Shown here piece by piece: positions 13,401-22,345 of a stretch of 64,000 nucleotides of DNA. How positions within the stretch are numbered: the stretch's first letter is position 1; every line of letters starts with the position of its first letter. Both the position numbers and the translations under genes were made by a program. Source of the DNA: CADEEX01 sp964577955 (GTDB lineage: Bacteria; Acidobacteriota; Vicinamibacteria; Vicinamibacterales; CAVVIG01); assembly GCA_964577955.1 (NCBI GenBank), contig CAZOAZ010000013.1, positions 1-64,000 of the forward strand, written 5' to 3'. The notes under the pieces were generated by a model, which was not told where the DNA came from, ran no database searches, and was given only the letters and a program-made list of their open reading frames with translations.

Positions 13401-16400
13401 GGCCATCTCCGTCCATCAGGAACAGATCGCCGACGAGGGCGTCGGCAGCCGACTCGGGGGCCGCTTGTGCGATCAGGTGGCCCCACACGTCCCCGCCGGG
13501 GCTCGGACGCGCGTAGCTCCGAACGCTGGCCAATCCGACGGGAAGGTAGATGTCCCCGTCTGCGGCGTCTGTCTGATCACGCGGCAGGGCGGCGGCCATC
13601 AATTGGAAGCCGGCATCGAGGAGCGCCGGGTGCACGCGGTACTCACCAGCATTCCGCGCCGCTGCCGCGGCGAGCTGCAGTCGTCCGACCGCTTCGCCAT
13701 CGCGCCGCCAGATCTGCTGCGCCCCCTGAAAGCTGGCGCCATACTCGAGGCCTTGCGTGCGCAACGCCTTGTAATACTCCGCAACGTCGACGCTCTCGAC
13801 GCAACGTCCTCGAACGTCCTCCAAAGAACGGCGAGGCGTGCCGGCGGTGTCGCGACGGATTGTCCCAGTGGCATGCAGCAACCACTCTGAACCCTGACGG
13901 CTCAGGAATTGGAAATCTGCGCCGCCGGACTTTTCATCGCTGATCACCAGCTGCACGGTCTGCGGAGCGCTGTCGGAAATGAAGAGTGCTTTGCTGAAGA
14001 CAATTTCCTCGAGCGTGTGCGAGCCCTCGCCCACCGTTTCCGCGCTGGCCGCCAGCGCCATCTCCACGTAGGCAGCCGCCGGGAAGACCATCGCTCCCCG
14101 AACGCGATGGTCGGTGAGATACGGAAGCGAACCAGGATCGAGGTCCGTCTGCCAGCAGTGTGCGCCGGAATTTGCGGCTTGAAAGTGTTCCGCGAGCAGT
14201 GGATGGGCACGAGCGCGTTTTGCGCCGCTCGTGCGTGTCGTGCTCCGTTTGACGGTATCCGCAGGCCAGAAGCGTTTGTGCTGCCACGGGTACGTTGGCA
14301 GCGGAATCTGCCGGCCCGCCGCCGGGTAGAGCCCGGACCATCCGATCGCATAACCCAACTCGTAGAGCCGCGCCAGGCTCGTGAGCAGCACTTCGCGGTC
14401 CGGACGGTTACGGCGCAACGACGCCAGCGCCGTCACGTTTTTCTCTTGCGCGGCCAGGCCTTGCGTCAGCGCATGGCCGAGGACGGGATGCGGGCTGAGC
14501 TCCAGAAAGACGTCGTGCCCCATGCCGGCCAACACCGTCGCCGCGTCGGCGAAGCGCACCGGCTCCTGCAGTTGACGGCCCCAATAGAGCGCGTCGAATT
14601 CGCCGCCGTCACACGTCCGGCCCGTGAGTGTCGAAACAATCGGCACCACCGCTGGTTGCCGCTGCAGCCCCTCGAGCTCTTGCTGCAGCTGCACTGCGAG
14701 CGGCGCGAGGTCGGGGTGGTGGAATGCGTATGGTGACTTCAGCTCGCGACTCGTGACCCCACGCAGTTGAAAAGACGCGGCGATCGCGTGGATCGCCGCG
14801 ACGCTGCCCGACAACACGATGGCGGTTGGCCCGTTGATCGCCGCGATGCCCACGCCGGAGTGTCCCTCGAGAGCCTGCACGGCATCCTCGAAGGTCATTT
14901 CCACGGCCAGCATCGCGCCTTTGCCGTGCGCGCGCTGCATCAGGCGCCCGCGGTGTGCGGCCACCTTCACCGCGTCAGCCAGGCTGAGGACGCCTGCGAC
15001 ATGTGCCGCGGCAACCTCTCCGACGCTATGGCCGACAACGGCGGCAGGCTCGACTCCCCACGAGCGCCAGAGGCGCGCCAGTCCGACTTGAAGGGCGAAC
15101 AGTACCGGCTGCGCGATCTCGGTGGCGCTCAGGCGCGACGCCGGGTCCTGCGCCAGCAGTTCTTCAATCAGCGACCATCCCACGAGGCCGCGCAAGAGGG
15201 CGTCGCACTCTTCTATCGCGGCGCGGACAATCGGCTCTTGGGCGAGCAGCTCGCGGCCCATTCCCGGCCATTGCTCGCCCTGTCCGCCAAACAGGAAGAC
15301 TGAACCCACGAGCGGAGTCGTCCGGATTGGCTGCCTCGGTGCGAGGTCCTTCAAGCGCTCGACGAGTTCTGCCGTCGAGCGTCCAGAGATGGCGAGACGA
15401 TGCGCGTGATGAGTCCGCTTCACGCTCGCGGTGTAACAGACGTCGTGAAGGGCTGGTCCGTCATCCAGGTACTGCTGATAGGCGTGCGCCAGCGCGATGA
15501 GCGCCTCGGGACTTCGGGCGGACAGCGGGAGCAGGTAGGTGCGGCCAGCCGACGTGTCCTGATCCTCAACAGAGGCGGGCTTGCCCGCCGTCGCCTTGGC
15601 GGACCTGTCCGCCGTAGCCTCGGCGAAGGCGGAGGCGGGTCCTTCCTCCAACACCACGTGCGCATTGGTGCCGCCAAAACCAAATGAGCTCACTCCACCG
15701 ACACGCCGCCGGGCGTTCCGCGGCCAAGGGCGGCTGGCGGGATCGATCACGAGTGGCGAATTCGCGAGGTTGATGTGCGGATTGAGGTTGTTGAAATGCA
15801 ACCGCGGCGGAATCGTCTCGTGCTGCATCGCCAGCACCAGTTTGATCAACCCGGCGATGCCGGCGGCGGCCTCGGCATGTCCGATGTTGGCCTTCACCGC
15901 GCCGAGCACGCACTCGTGCCCATCCTGCTTTGGGCCGAGCACGGCCTTCAGCGCCTCGATCTCGATCGGGTCGCCGAGCGGCGTACCGGTGCCGTGGGCC
16001 TCGATGTACTGCAACGCCTGGGGAGCGACACCGGCGTTCGCCAGTGCCTCCTGGATGACCTTCGTCTGCGCACGCATGTTCGGAGCGGTGAGCCCGTTGC
16101 TGCGGCCATCCTGATTCACCGCGGAGCCGCGGATCAGCGCGAGAATGTTGTCCTTCGCCGCAACCGCATCCGAGAGGCGCTTGAGCACGACGACGCCACA
16201 GCCCTCGCTGCGTCCGTAACCGTCGGCACTGGCATCGAAGGTCTTGCAACGACCATCGGACGCCAGCATCCCGAACTTGGACAGCAGGATGGTCGCCCAC
16301 GGCGAGAGCACGAGATTCACGCCTCCGGCCAGCGCCAGATGGCATTCCTGATTGCGCAGACTCTGGCACGCGAGATGGACCCCCACCAGCGCGGAGGAAC

Positions 16401-17031
16401 AGGCGGTGTCCACGGCCAGGCTCGGCCCGCGAAAGTCCAGTACGTAGGACAGCCGATTGGCGACGATGCTGTAGGAGTTGCCCGTGCTCATGTACGGGTC
16501 GGGGTCCAGGTCGCTCGCGGCGAGGTGATACCAGAGATAGTCGCCGCTCGAGACGCCCATGAACACACCGGCAGGGCGCTTGCTCCACTCGTTGGCGCTC
16601 TGCCCGGCGTCTTCGAGCGCCTCCCAGGCAACTTCGAGCAATATCCGCTGCTGCGGATCCATCGCGAGCGCTTCGCGCGGAGAAATGCCGAAGAAGGCGG
16701 CGTCGAACTGCTCCACGTGGTCGAGAAACCCACCGAAGCGCGAATTCATTTTGCCGGGAGCCGCAGGGTCAGGATCGTAGAAGGCGCCGACATCCCAGCG
16801 GTCGGACGGCACTTCGGAGATCCCGTCCACGCCCCCTCGCAGCAGTTGCCAGAACGCTTGCGGTGAGCCGGCCCCGCCCGGAAAGCGGCAACCCATGCCG
16901 ATGATCGCGATCGGCTCGTGCCGCGCCGCCGCTCCGGCATCGAGCCGAGCCTGCATGTCCGTCAGCGCCAGCAGCGCTCGCTTCAGTGGCGAGAGCGCTT
17001 CCAGATCGTCCGGACGCCGCGGGGTGCTCAT
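10450..17031 (-). CDS. Type I PKS, fully reducing module: KS-AT-DH-ER-KR-ACP (PKS C)
   Basis: 2193 residues. An N-terminal docking helix (LSPLKRALLALTDMQARL) precedes the KS (about 38-465; Cys211, His346, His385). AT is about 577-870 with GHSVG Ser669 but YAFH at 768-771, a hybrid of the malonyl HAFH and methylmalonyl YASH motifs. DH is about 943-1220 with the complete HxxxGxxxxP (His975) and DxxxQ (Asp1139). A structural KR half and an ER (about 1477-1800, AAAGGVGLAA) follow. KR is about 1817-2000 with TGGVGGLG, Tyr1966 and a VIDD motif suggesting a B-type alcohol. ACP has Ser2130. One pass gives a saturated two-carbon extension. It overlaps PKS B upstream and a P450 downstream by ATGA. Two dispersed repeats are embedded in its linkers. 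Confidence 0.95.
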   Translation of the reverse strand: MSTPRRPDDLEALSPLKRALLALTDMQARLDAGAAARHEPIAIIGMGCRFPGGAGSPQAFWQLLRGGVDGISEVPSDRWDVGAFYDPDPAAPGKMNSRFGGFLDHVEQFDAAFFGISPREALAMDPQQRILLEVAWEALEDAGQSANEWSKRPAGVFMGVSSGDYLWYHLAASDLDPDPYMSTGNSYSIVANRLSYVLDFRGPSLAVDTACSSALVGVHLACQSLRNQECHLALAGGVNLVLSPWATILLSKFGMLASDGRCKTFDASADGYGRSEGCGVVVLKRLSDAVAAKDNILALIRGSAVNQDGRSNGLTAPNMRAQTKVIQEALANAGVAPQALQYIEAHGTGTPLGDPIEIEALKAVLGPKQDGHECVLGAVKANIGHAEAAAGIAGLIKLVLAMQHETIPPRLHFNNLNPHINLANSPLVIDPASRPWPRNARRRVGGVSSFGFGGTNAHVVLEEGPASAFAEATADRSAKATAGKPASVEDQDTSAGRTYLLPLSARSPEALIALAHAYQQYLDDGPALHDVCYTASVKRTHHAHRLAISGRSTAELVERLKDLAPRQPIRTTPLVGSVFLFGGQGEQWPGMGRELLAQEPIVRAAIEECDALLRGLVGWSLIEELLAQDPASRLSATEIAQPVLFALQVGLARLWRSWGVEPAAVVGHSVGEVAAAHVAGVLSLADAVKVAAHRGRLMQRAHGKGAMLAVEMTFEDAVQALEGHSGVGIAAINGPTAIVLSGSVAAIHAIAASFQLRGVTSRELKSPYAFHHPDLAPLAVQLQQELEGLQRQPAVVPIVSTLTGRTCDGGEFDALYWGRQLQEPVRFADAATVLAGMGHDVFLELSPHPVLGHALTQGLAAQEKNVTALASLRRNRPDREVLLTSLARLYELGYAIGWSGLYPAAGRQIPLPTYPWQHKRFWPADTVKRSTTRTSGAKRARAHPLLAEHFQAANSGAHCWQTDLDPGSLPYLTDHRVRGAMVFPAAAYVEMALAASAETVGEGSHTLEEIVFSKALFISDSAPQTVQLVISDEKSGGADFQFLSRQGSEWLLHATGTIRRDTAGTPRRSLEDVRGRCVESVDVAEYYKALRTQGLEYGASFQGAQQIWRRDGEAVGRLQLAAAAARNAGEYRVHPALLDAGFQLMAAALPRDQTDAADGDIYLPVGLASVRSYARPSPGGDVWGHLIAQAAPESAADALVGDLFLMDGDGQVLLEARGLRLQRVKSARSASADDPSQWLYETQWQEKPLGAGGSAGSRKGGSETRPYNWLILADRGEVGKAIATRLEAQGDTVVTIVADEFGSAQPEEFGRLLQETFGETPPRGLLHLWGLDAAPTELLTIDALQTAQELGSRSVLHLVQGLKKTGWRQAPQLWLITRCAQAVGPTPAPVNVSQSPILGLGRVIAIEHAELRCTEVDLGPAEENDTEIAALVAELFADDIERQVAFRGGIRYAARLAHWSSDAAANRPTLTPAGDRPFRLESDKPGILDHMSLRATARRPPASGEVEIQVAAAALNFNDVLKALGLYPDLPPGAVPLGSECAGTIVAVGPGVEEFAIGQSVVAIAGGSIGTFVTTPAPMVRPIPADFDMDDAATMPIVFMTVIYALKHLGRLTRGERVLIHAAAGGVGLAAIQVAKQIGAEIFATAGTPEKRALLESLGIRHIMDSRSASFADEVMARTNGEGVDVVLNSLAGDLMVRSLSLLAPYGRFLELGKRDLYENRRVGLWPFRKGAAYIPVDLAGLALARPAQFHEIWREFAEEMAAGVWQPLRHQVYPIREAVNAFREMARGKHIGKIVLSMRDLPDVLIAPATGTSFGAEGSYLITGGVGGLGLRVAQWMVERGARHLTLVARREPSESARATVTSLREAGAHVSVVQADVSSASQMARVIADIDRDLPPLRGIIHAAGVIDDGLLLQQDWQRFTGVMAPKIAGAWNLHTLTLDRPLDFFVMFSSMAAVLGSIGQASYAAGNAFLDSLAAHRRVQGLAGLSINWGPWADVGMAASHQAARKQTALMGVSPIAPEAGLQIFERLLNDSLPQIGVMAVNWREFPAEAAAASLLSDLISQSAQSDSAATRGGGNSQLLETLFKAEPEARQSMLETYLREQLAQVLGSSPSEIDVQQPLANLGIDSLMAVELRTRVQRGLNVVLPIENVLEGPSLRRMAALLLEQLTAKWLAAAPVAKDTDSEWEVLTV
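13231..13259. repeat. Palindromic repeat in the DH-KR linker of PKS C
   Basis: GTAGGGGCGGGTCT pairs with AGACCCGCCCTTAC (13 of 14 positions) with almost no loop. On the coding strand it gives a GGSETRPYN-like peptide (about residues 1260-1268). PKS B has no counterpart at this linker, so it looks like an in-frame insertion. Confidence 0.7.
15571..15640. repeat. Double-hairpin repeat in the KS-AT linker of PKS C
   Basis: Two perfect 7-bp hairpins with 2-nt loops, GGCGGGC-TT-GCCCGCC (15574-15589) and GGCGGAC-CT-GTCCGCC (15598-15613), followed by GCCTCGGCGAAGGCGGAGG. On the coding strand it reads AFAEATADRSAKATAGKPAS (about residues 468-487), a low-complexity insert right after the KS. I recall closely similar peptides scattered in Acidobacteriota proteins. 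Confidence 0.75.
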
Positions 17032-20000
17032 CTCTGCGCCTCGAGGCGGCTGAGCTTCTGAAGCAACAGTGCCTCTGCTTCCTCTTCAGACAGGTCTTTG
17101 ATCTGCGCCACGACGCCAGCGTCTTCGGGGCGCGGCGCCGACTGCGCGGCCTCGACGGGTTCCACGTCCTCGAACCGCGTGTCAAGTTGCGTCACCAGGT
17201 ACGTGGCCAGCTGGGCGATCGTCGGATGATCCCAGATGAGGGTCGCCGAGAGCATCAAGCCCAACTCCTCCGCCCAACGATTGCGGAGTTCCACGGCGGA
17301 AAGCGAATCCAGACCAAAGCTTTGGAGCGGCTCGTTCAAGCCGACCTGGGTAGAACTCACTCGCAATGTTCGCGCGAGGTCTTCCTGCAGGCGGGATTGC
17401 AGCAGCGCCAGGCGATGTTGTCTGGTGGGAAGCGCCATGAGCGCCTTGCGGAGTGCGCTCTCTGGCGATCGCAGGAGGCCCGCGGCCGCGTCTGCCCGAG
17501 CGAGATACTCCAGGAACGGCCAGTCCGCCGCGGTGGGAAACAGTTGCTGCCAACGGTCCAACTTCACCCGCATCACACCAACCTGGGGTGCGCCCTCATT
17601 GATGACGCGCCCCAGCATCTCCAGCCCCTGACGAAGCGTGATGCTCATGCCGAGTTCAGCAATGCGGCTATCACGATCCATCCGCGTGGCCAGGCCGACG
17701 TGCGACCACGCGCCCCAATTGATGCTCAGCGCCGGCATGCCGCGCGCGCGGCGGTAGTGCGCCAGCGAATCGAGGAACGCGTTCGCGGCGGCGTAGTTGG
17801 CCTGGCCGGGCGAGCCGATCAACGAGGCGGCCGAGGAGAACAACACGAACAAATCGAGGGTCCGATCTGCGGTCAGCGTATGGAGGTTCCACGCACCATT
17901 GACCTTCGGCGCCATGACCGTCAGAAAGCGCTCGCGGGTCTGGTGGATGAGTACTCCATCATCCTGGACTCCCGCCGCGTGGACGATGCCCGCGAGCGCC
18001 GGCATGCTGCGATCGATCTCCGCCAGCGCCCTCGACACCTGGTCCCGTTCCGCGACGTCGGCCTGTATCACCGCCACGCGAGCGCCGCTCTGCTCCAACC
18101 TCGCCAGCGTGGCGCTGGCCGCGGCAGAAGGCTCGCTTCTTCCCAGCAACGCGAGATGTCGCGCACCGCGCTCGACCATCCAGGTTGCCACCGCGAGACC
18201 GAGCGCGCCGAGGCCGCCGGTGAGGAGGTAGGTCCGATCGGCACGAAACCTCGCTCCGGCTTCTGGTGCGGACGGCTTCTTCTGCTCCTGACCATCGAGC
18301 GACACGATGATCTTGCCAATGTGCTTGGCCTGCGCCATCGAACGAAACGCCTCGACCGCCTCTGAGATGGGAAACACCTGCAGTCGAAGCGGCCTGAACA
18401 CGTTCGTCTCAAACCCCTGCATGACCTCGCGAAATACCTTCACGCCGATGTTGGGGCGCTCCGCAAACAGCCGCTCCAAGTCGATGCTGAAATACGACAG
18501 CTGCTTCTTGAACGGCGCCAGCCCCAGATCGCGGTTTTCGTAGATGTCGCGTTTGCCGATTTCCAGGAAACGTCCGAACGGCGCCAGGACGTCCAGGCTT
18601 TTCAGCATCCCCTCGCCCGACAGCGAATTGAGCACGACATCCACGCCTCGTCCGCCGGTGCGCGCCATCACCTCGTCGGCAAAGGCCGTGGAGCGCGAAT
18701 CCATGACATGCGGCACACCGAGGCTTTCGAGAAACGCGCGCTTCTCCGGGCTGCCGGCGGTGGCAAAGATCTCCGCGCCGGCCTGCTGCGCAATCTGCAC
18801 GGCCGCCAGGCCGACGCCGCCGGACGCCGAGTGAATCAAGACGCGGTCGCCTTCCGACAGTTGACCGAGATGCCGCAACGCATAGACGGCGGTGATGAAC
18901 GCGATCGGAATCGTGGCCGCTTCTTCGAAACTGAGTGAGGCTGGCTTTCGCGCGACGAGCGCCGCCGCCGCTGTGGCGAATGAGCCAAAGCTGGATGGAA
19001 CGACGGCCACGACCTCGTCGCCGATGGCGACGTGGTCCACACCAGGTCCCACCGCAACGACTCTGCCCGAACATTCACTGCCGAGCGGGACCGAGCCCTC
19101 CGGCATGCCGGGATACATGCCGAGCGCCTTCAACACGTCGTTGAAGTTCAGGCCCGCCGCGGACACTTTGATTTCCACTTCGCCGCGACCGGGTGCCTGA
19201 CGGGTCGTGGCGCGCCGCGTCAGGTGATCCAGAACGCCCGGCTTCGCAATTTCCAGGCGGAAGGGCGAGTCGGACGATAACGGCGCCTCGGCCCTCGGTT
19301 CGTCCCGCCGGATCAGCCGGGCGACATGACGCACGCCGTTGCGCAGGGCCACCTGGTCTTCAATGTCGTTCGCGACCAGCTCGCTCAACAGCGCCTCGAT
19401 CTCCGCGGCGCTCGGATCGGCACCCAGATCGATCTTGGTGCATCGCAGCTCCGGATGTTCGATCGCAATCACCTTCCCCAGGCCCCATACCGGCGACTGG
19501 GCAGGATCCACCAGCACGGAACTCTCACCGACCGCCTGGGAGTTGCGGGTGATCAACCACAAGCGCGGCGCGCGGCTCCATTCCATCTGCACCAGCGCTT
19601 GCGCCAGATGTAGTGCACTCCCGCATCCCAAGTCCGGCGTTCCGCTGATTGACTCGACGTCCAGGCTCGCCGCGTAGATCACCCCTCGTGGCGCGACGTG
19701 GCCAAAGTGTTCCCGCAGCAGACGCTGGATCTCGTCCCGGCTCAGATCCGCGAATGCGACCGTGGTGCAGGCGTCACCGCGAGCTTCGAGCAGCGCGCCC
19801 ACGGCTCGACCAACGCCGCCGGCATCCGCGAGAATCAGCCAACGGGCGTTTCCCTTCTGCGGATGGTCTCGCGGAACCAACGCCTTGGGCTGCCAGGCCA
19901 CTTCATACAGATGCGCCGCTTCCTCAGCCCCGGACTCGAGGTCGGTCTCAGGCGGAGTCGCGATCACGTCGTCGCCGGCCCGGTGCGGGCCAGTGTTGAC

Positions 20001-22298
20001 CGGATTCCGCATCACCGGGTGGAGTTCGACCTTCCCATCCGCCGACAGCTCGCCGTACAGCCAATGTCGCTGCCGCCGGAAGGGATAGAGCGGGAGGGAC
20101 ACGCGACGGTGACCCGCAGGCGGCAGCAGACGATCGAGCTTCACCGGTACGCCCATGACGAACAGCGCGGCGAGCGTCTCGAGAACGTCGGCCAGCGACT
20201 GCCCGTCACGCCGCAGCGTCGGGATGAGGCGCGCCTTGGCAGCGGCGAGCGCGGCGGCGACATCCGGAGCCGGAACTGATGGCGGTCCGATCTCGATCAG
20301 CAGCGTGCATCCCGCGTCAATGGCGGCGCCGATCCCGTCCAGGAAGCGCGACGACTGATTGCGCTGAACCGCCGAATGGTCGTGGCCCAGCACCCGCGTC
20401 ACCGCCGCTTCCAGGTCCAGGAGACCGATCGCGCACGCGGCGGCGATCTCGCCGACACCTTGCCCGATGACGTAGTCCGGTTCGACGCCCCAATGCCATA
20501 AGAGGCTGGCCAGCGCGTACTCGACGGCGAAGAGTGCTGCGGCCTCGTTGCCTGACCCGCTCAAGAGCTCCGCCGACGATGACCCGACCAGGGCCGCGAC
20601 ACGATCGATGGCGGCCCTGAACGGCGGCTGCATCTCGTAGAGCTCGTGCCCCATCTGCCCGGGCTGCGTTCCCACTCCGGCGAACACAAATGCTGTCTTC
20701 GGTTTCTTTCCGATTTTGAGCTGCCCCGCCACCACGGAGGTCGAGCGCCCTTCACGCCACGCGCGCAGCTCGTCACCGATCTGACGCTTGCTCGGTCCGA
20801 CGACGGCCAGCCGATGCCGCAGCTGGGTCCGCCCCGCCGTGGTCGTAAAGGCGATGTCAGCGAGCGAAACGTCGGCGGCGTTCGCCAGGAAACCGGTCCA
20901 TCGATCGGCCAGCTGTTCGAGGCTCTCCTTCGACCGGGCGGACAACACGACGAGCGCGCACGGCGGTACTGCGAGCGCCGCATCGACCGGTACCCGGTCC
21001 GCTTCCTGCAGGACGGCGTGCGCATTCGTGCCGCTGTAGCCGAACGAATTGACGCCGGCCAGACGCGGGCGTTCGCCGCGCGGCCAGGCGATTGGCGTGG
21101 CGGCGACTTGGATGGGTGCGGCGCCGAGATCGACGTGGGGGTTCAGCCGTTGAAAGTGCAGGCTCGGAAAGATCAGCTCCTGATCGAGCGATACAGCCGC
21201 TTTGACCAGGCCCAGCAGACCCGCCCCCGCTTCGAGATGGCCGAAGTTGCTCTTGACCGATCCCACGAGGAGCGGCCTCTCGTCCGATCGTCCCGGACCG
21301 TACACGTTCACGAGGCCGCGCATCTCGATCGGATCGCCGACGGGCGTCCCCGTGCCATGCGCTTCGACGTACCCGATGTCGTTCGGCTCGACGCCGGCCC
21401 GCCGCAGCGCCATCCGGATCACTTTCTCCTGGCTGGCCTGGTTCGGCGCGGTGATCGCTGGCGTGTGTCCGTCCTGATTGATCGCGGTGGCCACGATGCG
21501 GGCCACGATGCGATCCCGGCGCGTGACCGCCAGCGACTCGCGGCGTAACAACACGGCGACACAGCCTTCGCCGCGGATGTACCCGTCCGCCGACTCGTCG
21601 AACGCGGCGCACCGCCCCTTGCGGGACATCAGCCCCACTTTCGAGAAGGCGATGTGCACGGCCGGATTCACCATCGCGCCGACGCCGACGACGATCGCCG
21701 AGTCGCACTCGCCGAGCAGAATGCTCCGGCAGGCCAGGTGCGCGGCGACCATCGACCCTGAGCAGGCGGTATCGACCGCCATACACGGCCCTTCCAGGCC
21801 GAGGAAGTGCGAGATGCGGCCGGCGGCGATGCTCATCGCGTCGCCCACGGCGTCGTAGCCGGTCACGCCGTCGTTGCCTTCGATGAAGCTTTTCAGCTGC
21901 GCGTAGCCGTTCGTGTTCATCATCGCGAGGAACACGCCCGTCTTGCTCTGCATGAGCTCGTCGGCCGATTGACCGGCATGCTCGAGCGCGTGCCAGACCG
22001 TCTGGAGCGCCATCCGCTGCTGTGGATCCATGCGCGAGGCTTCCCCGTCCGTGATCCCGAAGAACGCCGCGTCGAACCGATCGATGTCCTGCACGAAGCC
22101 GCCGTGGCGCACGTAGGTTTTTCCCGGTGCGACCACGTCCCTCGCGTAGTAGCCGTTGACGTCCCACCGATCCGGCGGGATCTCCGTCACGCAATCCCGC
22201 CCCTGGCGCAGAGCAGCGATCAGCTCCTCGACACTCGAGATGTTGCCCGGCAGATGACAACCGACGCCGACGATCGCGACCGATTCAACGCTACTCAT
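17028..22298 (-). CDS. Type I PKS with degenerate AT: KS-AT(inactive)-ER-KR-ACP (PKS B)
   Basis: 1756 residues from the ATG at 22298; the open frame continues upstream but only as an overlap with the FabG gene. KS is intact (Cys179, His314, His354) and very similar to that of PKS A. The AT (about 534-690) has GQGVG at 612-616 where GHSxG is expected, so the nucleophilic Ser and adjacent His are gone. Some 140 residues that would carry the HAFH motif are deleted. No DH is present; a structural KR half, ER (about 1015-1335, SASGGVGLAA), KR (about 1352-1545, TGGLGALG, Tyr1502) and ACP (Ser1665) follow, closely similar to PKS C. The C-terminus (LSEEEAEALLLQKLSRLE) looks like a docking helix for PKS C. 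It would need malonyl loading in trans and a DH product from another module. Confidence 0.93.
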   Translation of the reverse strand: MSSVESVAIVGVGCHLPGNISSVEELIAALRQGRDCVTEIPPDRWDVNGYYARDVVAPGKTYVRHGGFVQDIDRFDAAFFGITDGEASRMDPQQRMALQTVWHALEHAGQSADELMQSKTGVFLAMMNTNGYAQLKSFIEGNDGVTGYDAVGDAMSIAAGRISHFLGLEGPCMAVDTACSGSMVAAHLACRSILLGECDSAIVVGVGAMVNPAVHIAFSKVGLMSRKGRCAAFDESADGYIRGEGCVAVLLRRESLAVTRRDRIVARIVATAINQDGHTPAITAPNQASQEKVIRMALRRAGVEPNDIGYVEAHGTGTPVGDPIEMRGLVNVYGPGRSDERPLLVGSVKSNFGHLEAGAGLLGLVKAAVSLDQELIFPSLHFQRLNPHVDLGAAPIQVAATPIAWPRGERPRLAGVNSFGYSGTNAHAVLQEADRVPVDAALAVPPCALVVLSARSKESLEQLADRWTGFLANAADVSLADIAFTTTAGRTQLRHRLAVVGPSKRQIGDELRAWREGRSTSVVAGQLKIGKKPKTAFVFAGVGTQPGQMGHELYEMQPPFRAAIDRVAALVGSSSAELLSGSGNEAAALFAVEYALASLLWHWGVEPDYVIGQGVGEIAAACAIGLLDLEAAVTRVLGHDHSAVQRNQSSRFLDGIGAAIDAGCTLLIEIGPPSVPAPDVAAALAAAKARLIPTLRRDGQSLADVLETLAALFVMGVPVKLDRLLPPAGHRRVSLPLYPFRRQRHWLYGELSADGKVELHPVMRNPVNTGPHRAGDDVIATPPETDLESGAEEAAHLYEVAWQPKALVPRDHPQKGNARWLILADAGGVGRAVGALLEARGDACTTVAFADLSRDEIQRLLREHFGHVAPRGVIYAASLDVESISGTPDLGCGSALHLAQALVQMEWSRAPRLWLITRNSQAVGESSVLVDPAQSPVWGLGKVIAIEHPELRCTKIDLGADPSAAEIEALLSELVANDIEDQVALRNGVRHVARLIRRDEPRAEAPLSSDSPFRLEIAKPGVLDHLTRRATTRQAPGRGEVEIKVSAAGLNFNDVLKALGMYPGMPEGSVPLGSECSGRVVAVGPGVDHVAIGDEVVAVVPSSFGSFATAAAALVARKPASLSFEEAATIPIAFITAVYALRHLGQLSEGDRVLIHSASGGVGLAAVQIAQQAGAEIFATAGSPEKRAFLESLGVPHVMDSRSTAFADEVMARTGGRGVDVVLNSLSGEGMLKSLDVLAPFGRFLEIGKRDIYENRDLGLAPFKKQLSYFSIDLERLFAERPNIGVKVFREVMQGFETNVFRPLRLQVFPISEAVEAFRSMAQAKHIGKIIVSLDGQEQKKPSAPEAGARFRADRTYLLTGGLGALGLAVATWMVERGARHLALLGRSEPSAAASATLARLEQSGARVAVIQADVAERDQVSRALAEIDRSMPALAGIVHAAGVQDDGVLIHQTRERFLTVMAPKVNGAWNLHTLTADRTLDLFVLFSSAASLIGSPGQANYAAANAFLDSLAHYRRARGMPALSINWGAWSHVGLATRMDRDSRIAELGMSITLRQGLEMLGRVINEGAPQVGVMRVKLDRWQQLFPTAADWPFLEYLARADAAAGLLRSPESALRKALMALPTRQHRLALLQSRLQEDLARTLRVSSTQVGLNEPLQSFGLDSLSAVELRNRWAEELGLMLSATLIWDHPTIAQLATYLVTQLDTRFEDVEPVEAAQSAPRPEDAGVVAQIKDLSEEEAEALLLQKLSRLEAQR

Positions 22299-22345
22299 GA
22301 TTGGATGTCCGCGCGCGCCCGCGCCCGAGAGTTCCGTCTGTCTGG

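Noticed and set aside
11419..13890. 823-codon plus-strand frame opposite PKS C, and similar long frames at 1740-3539, 6165-7868 and 26377-28689
   Set aside because: Arg/His/Asp-rich translations without any domain, exactly antisense to PKS or halogenase genes; a GC-rich artefact.
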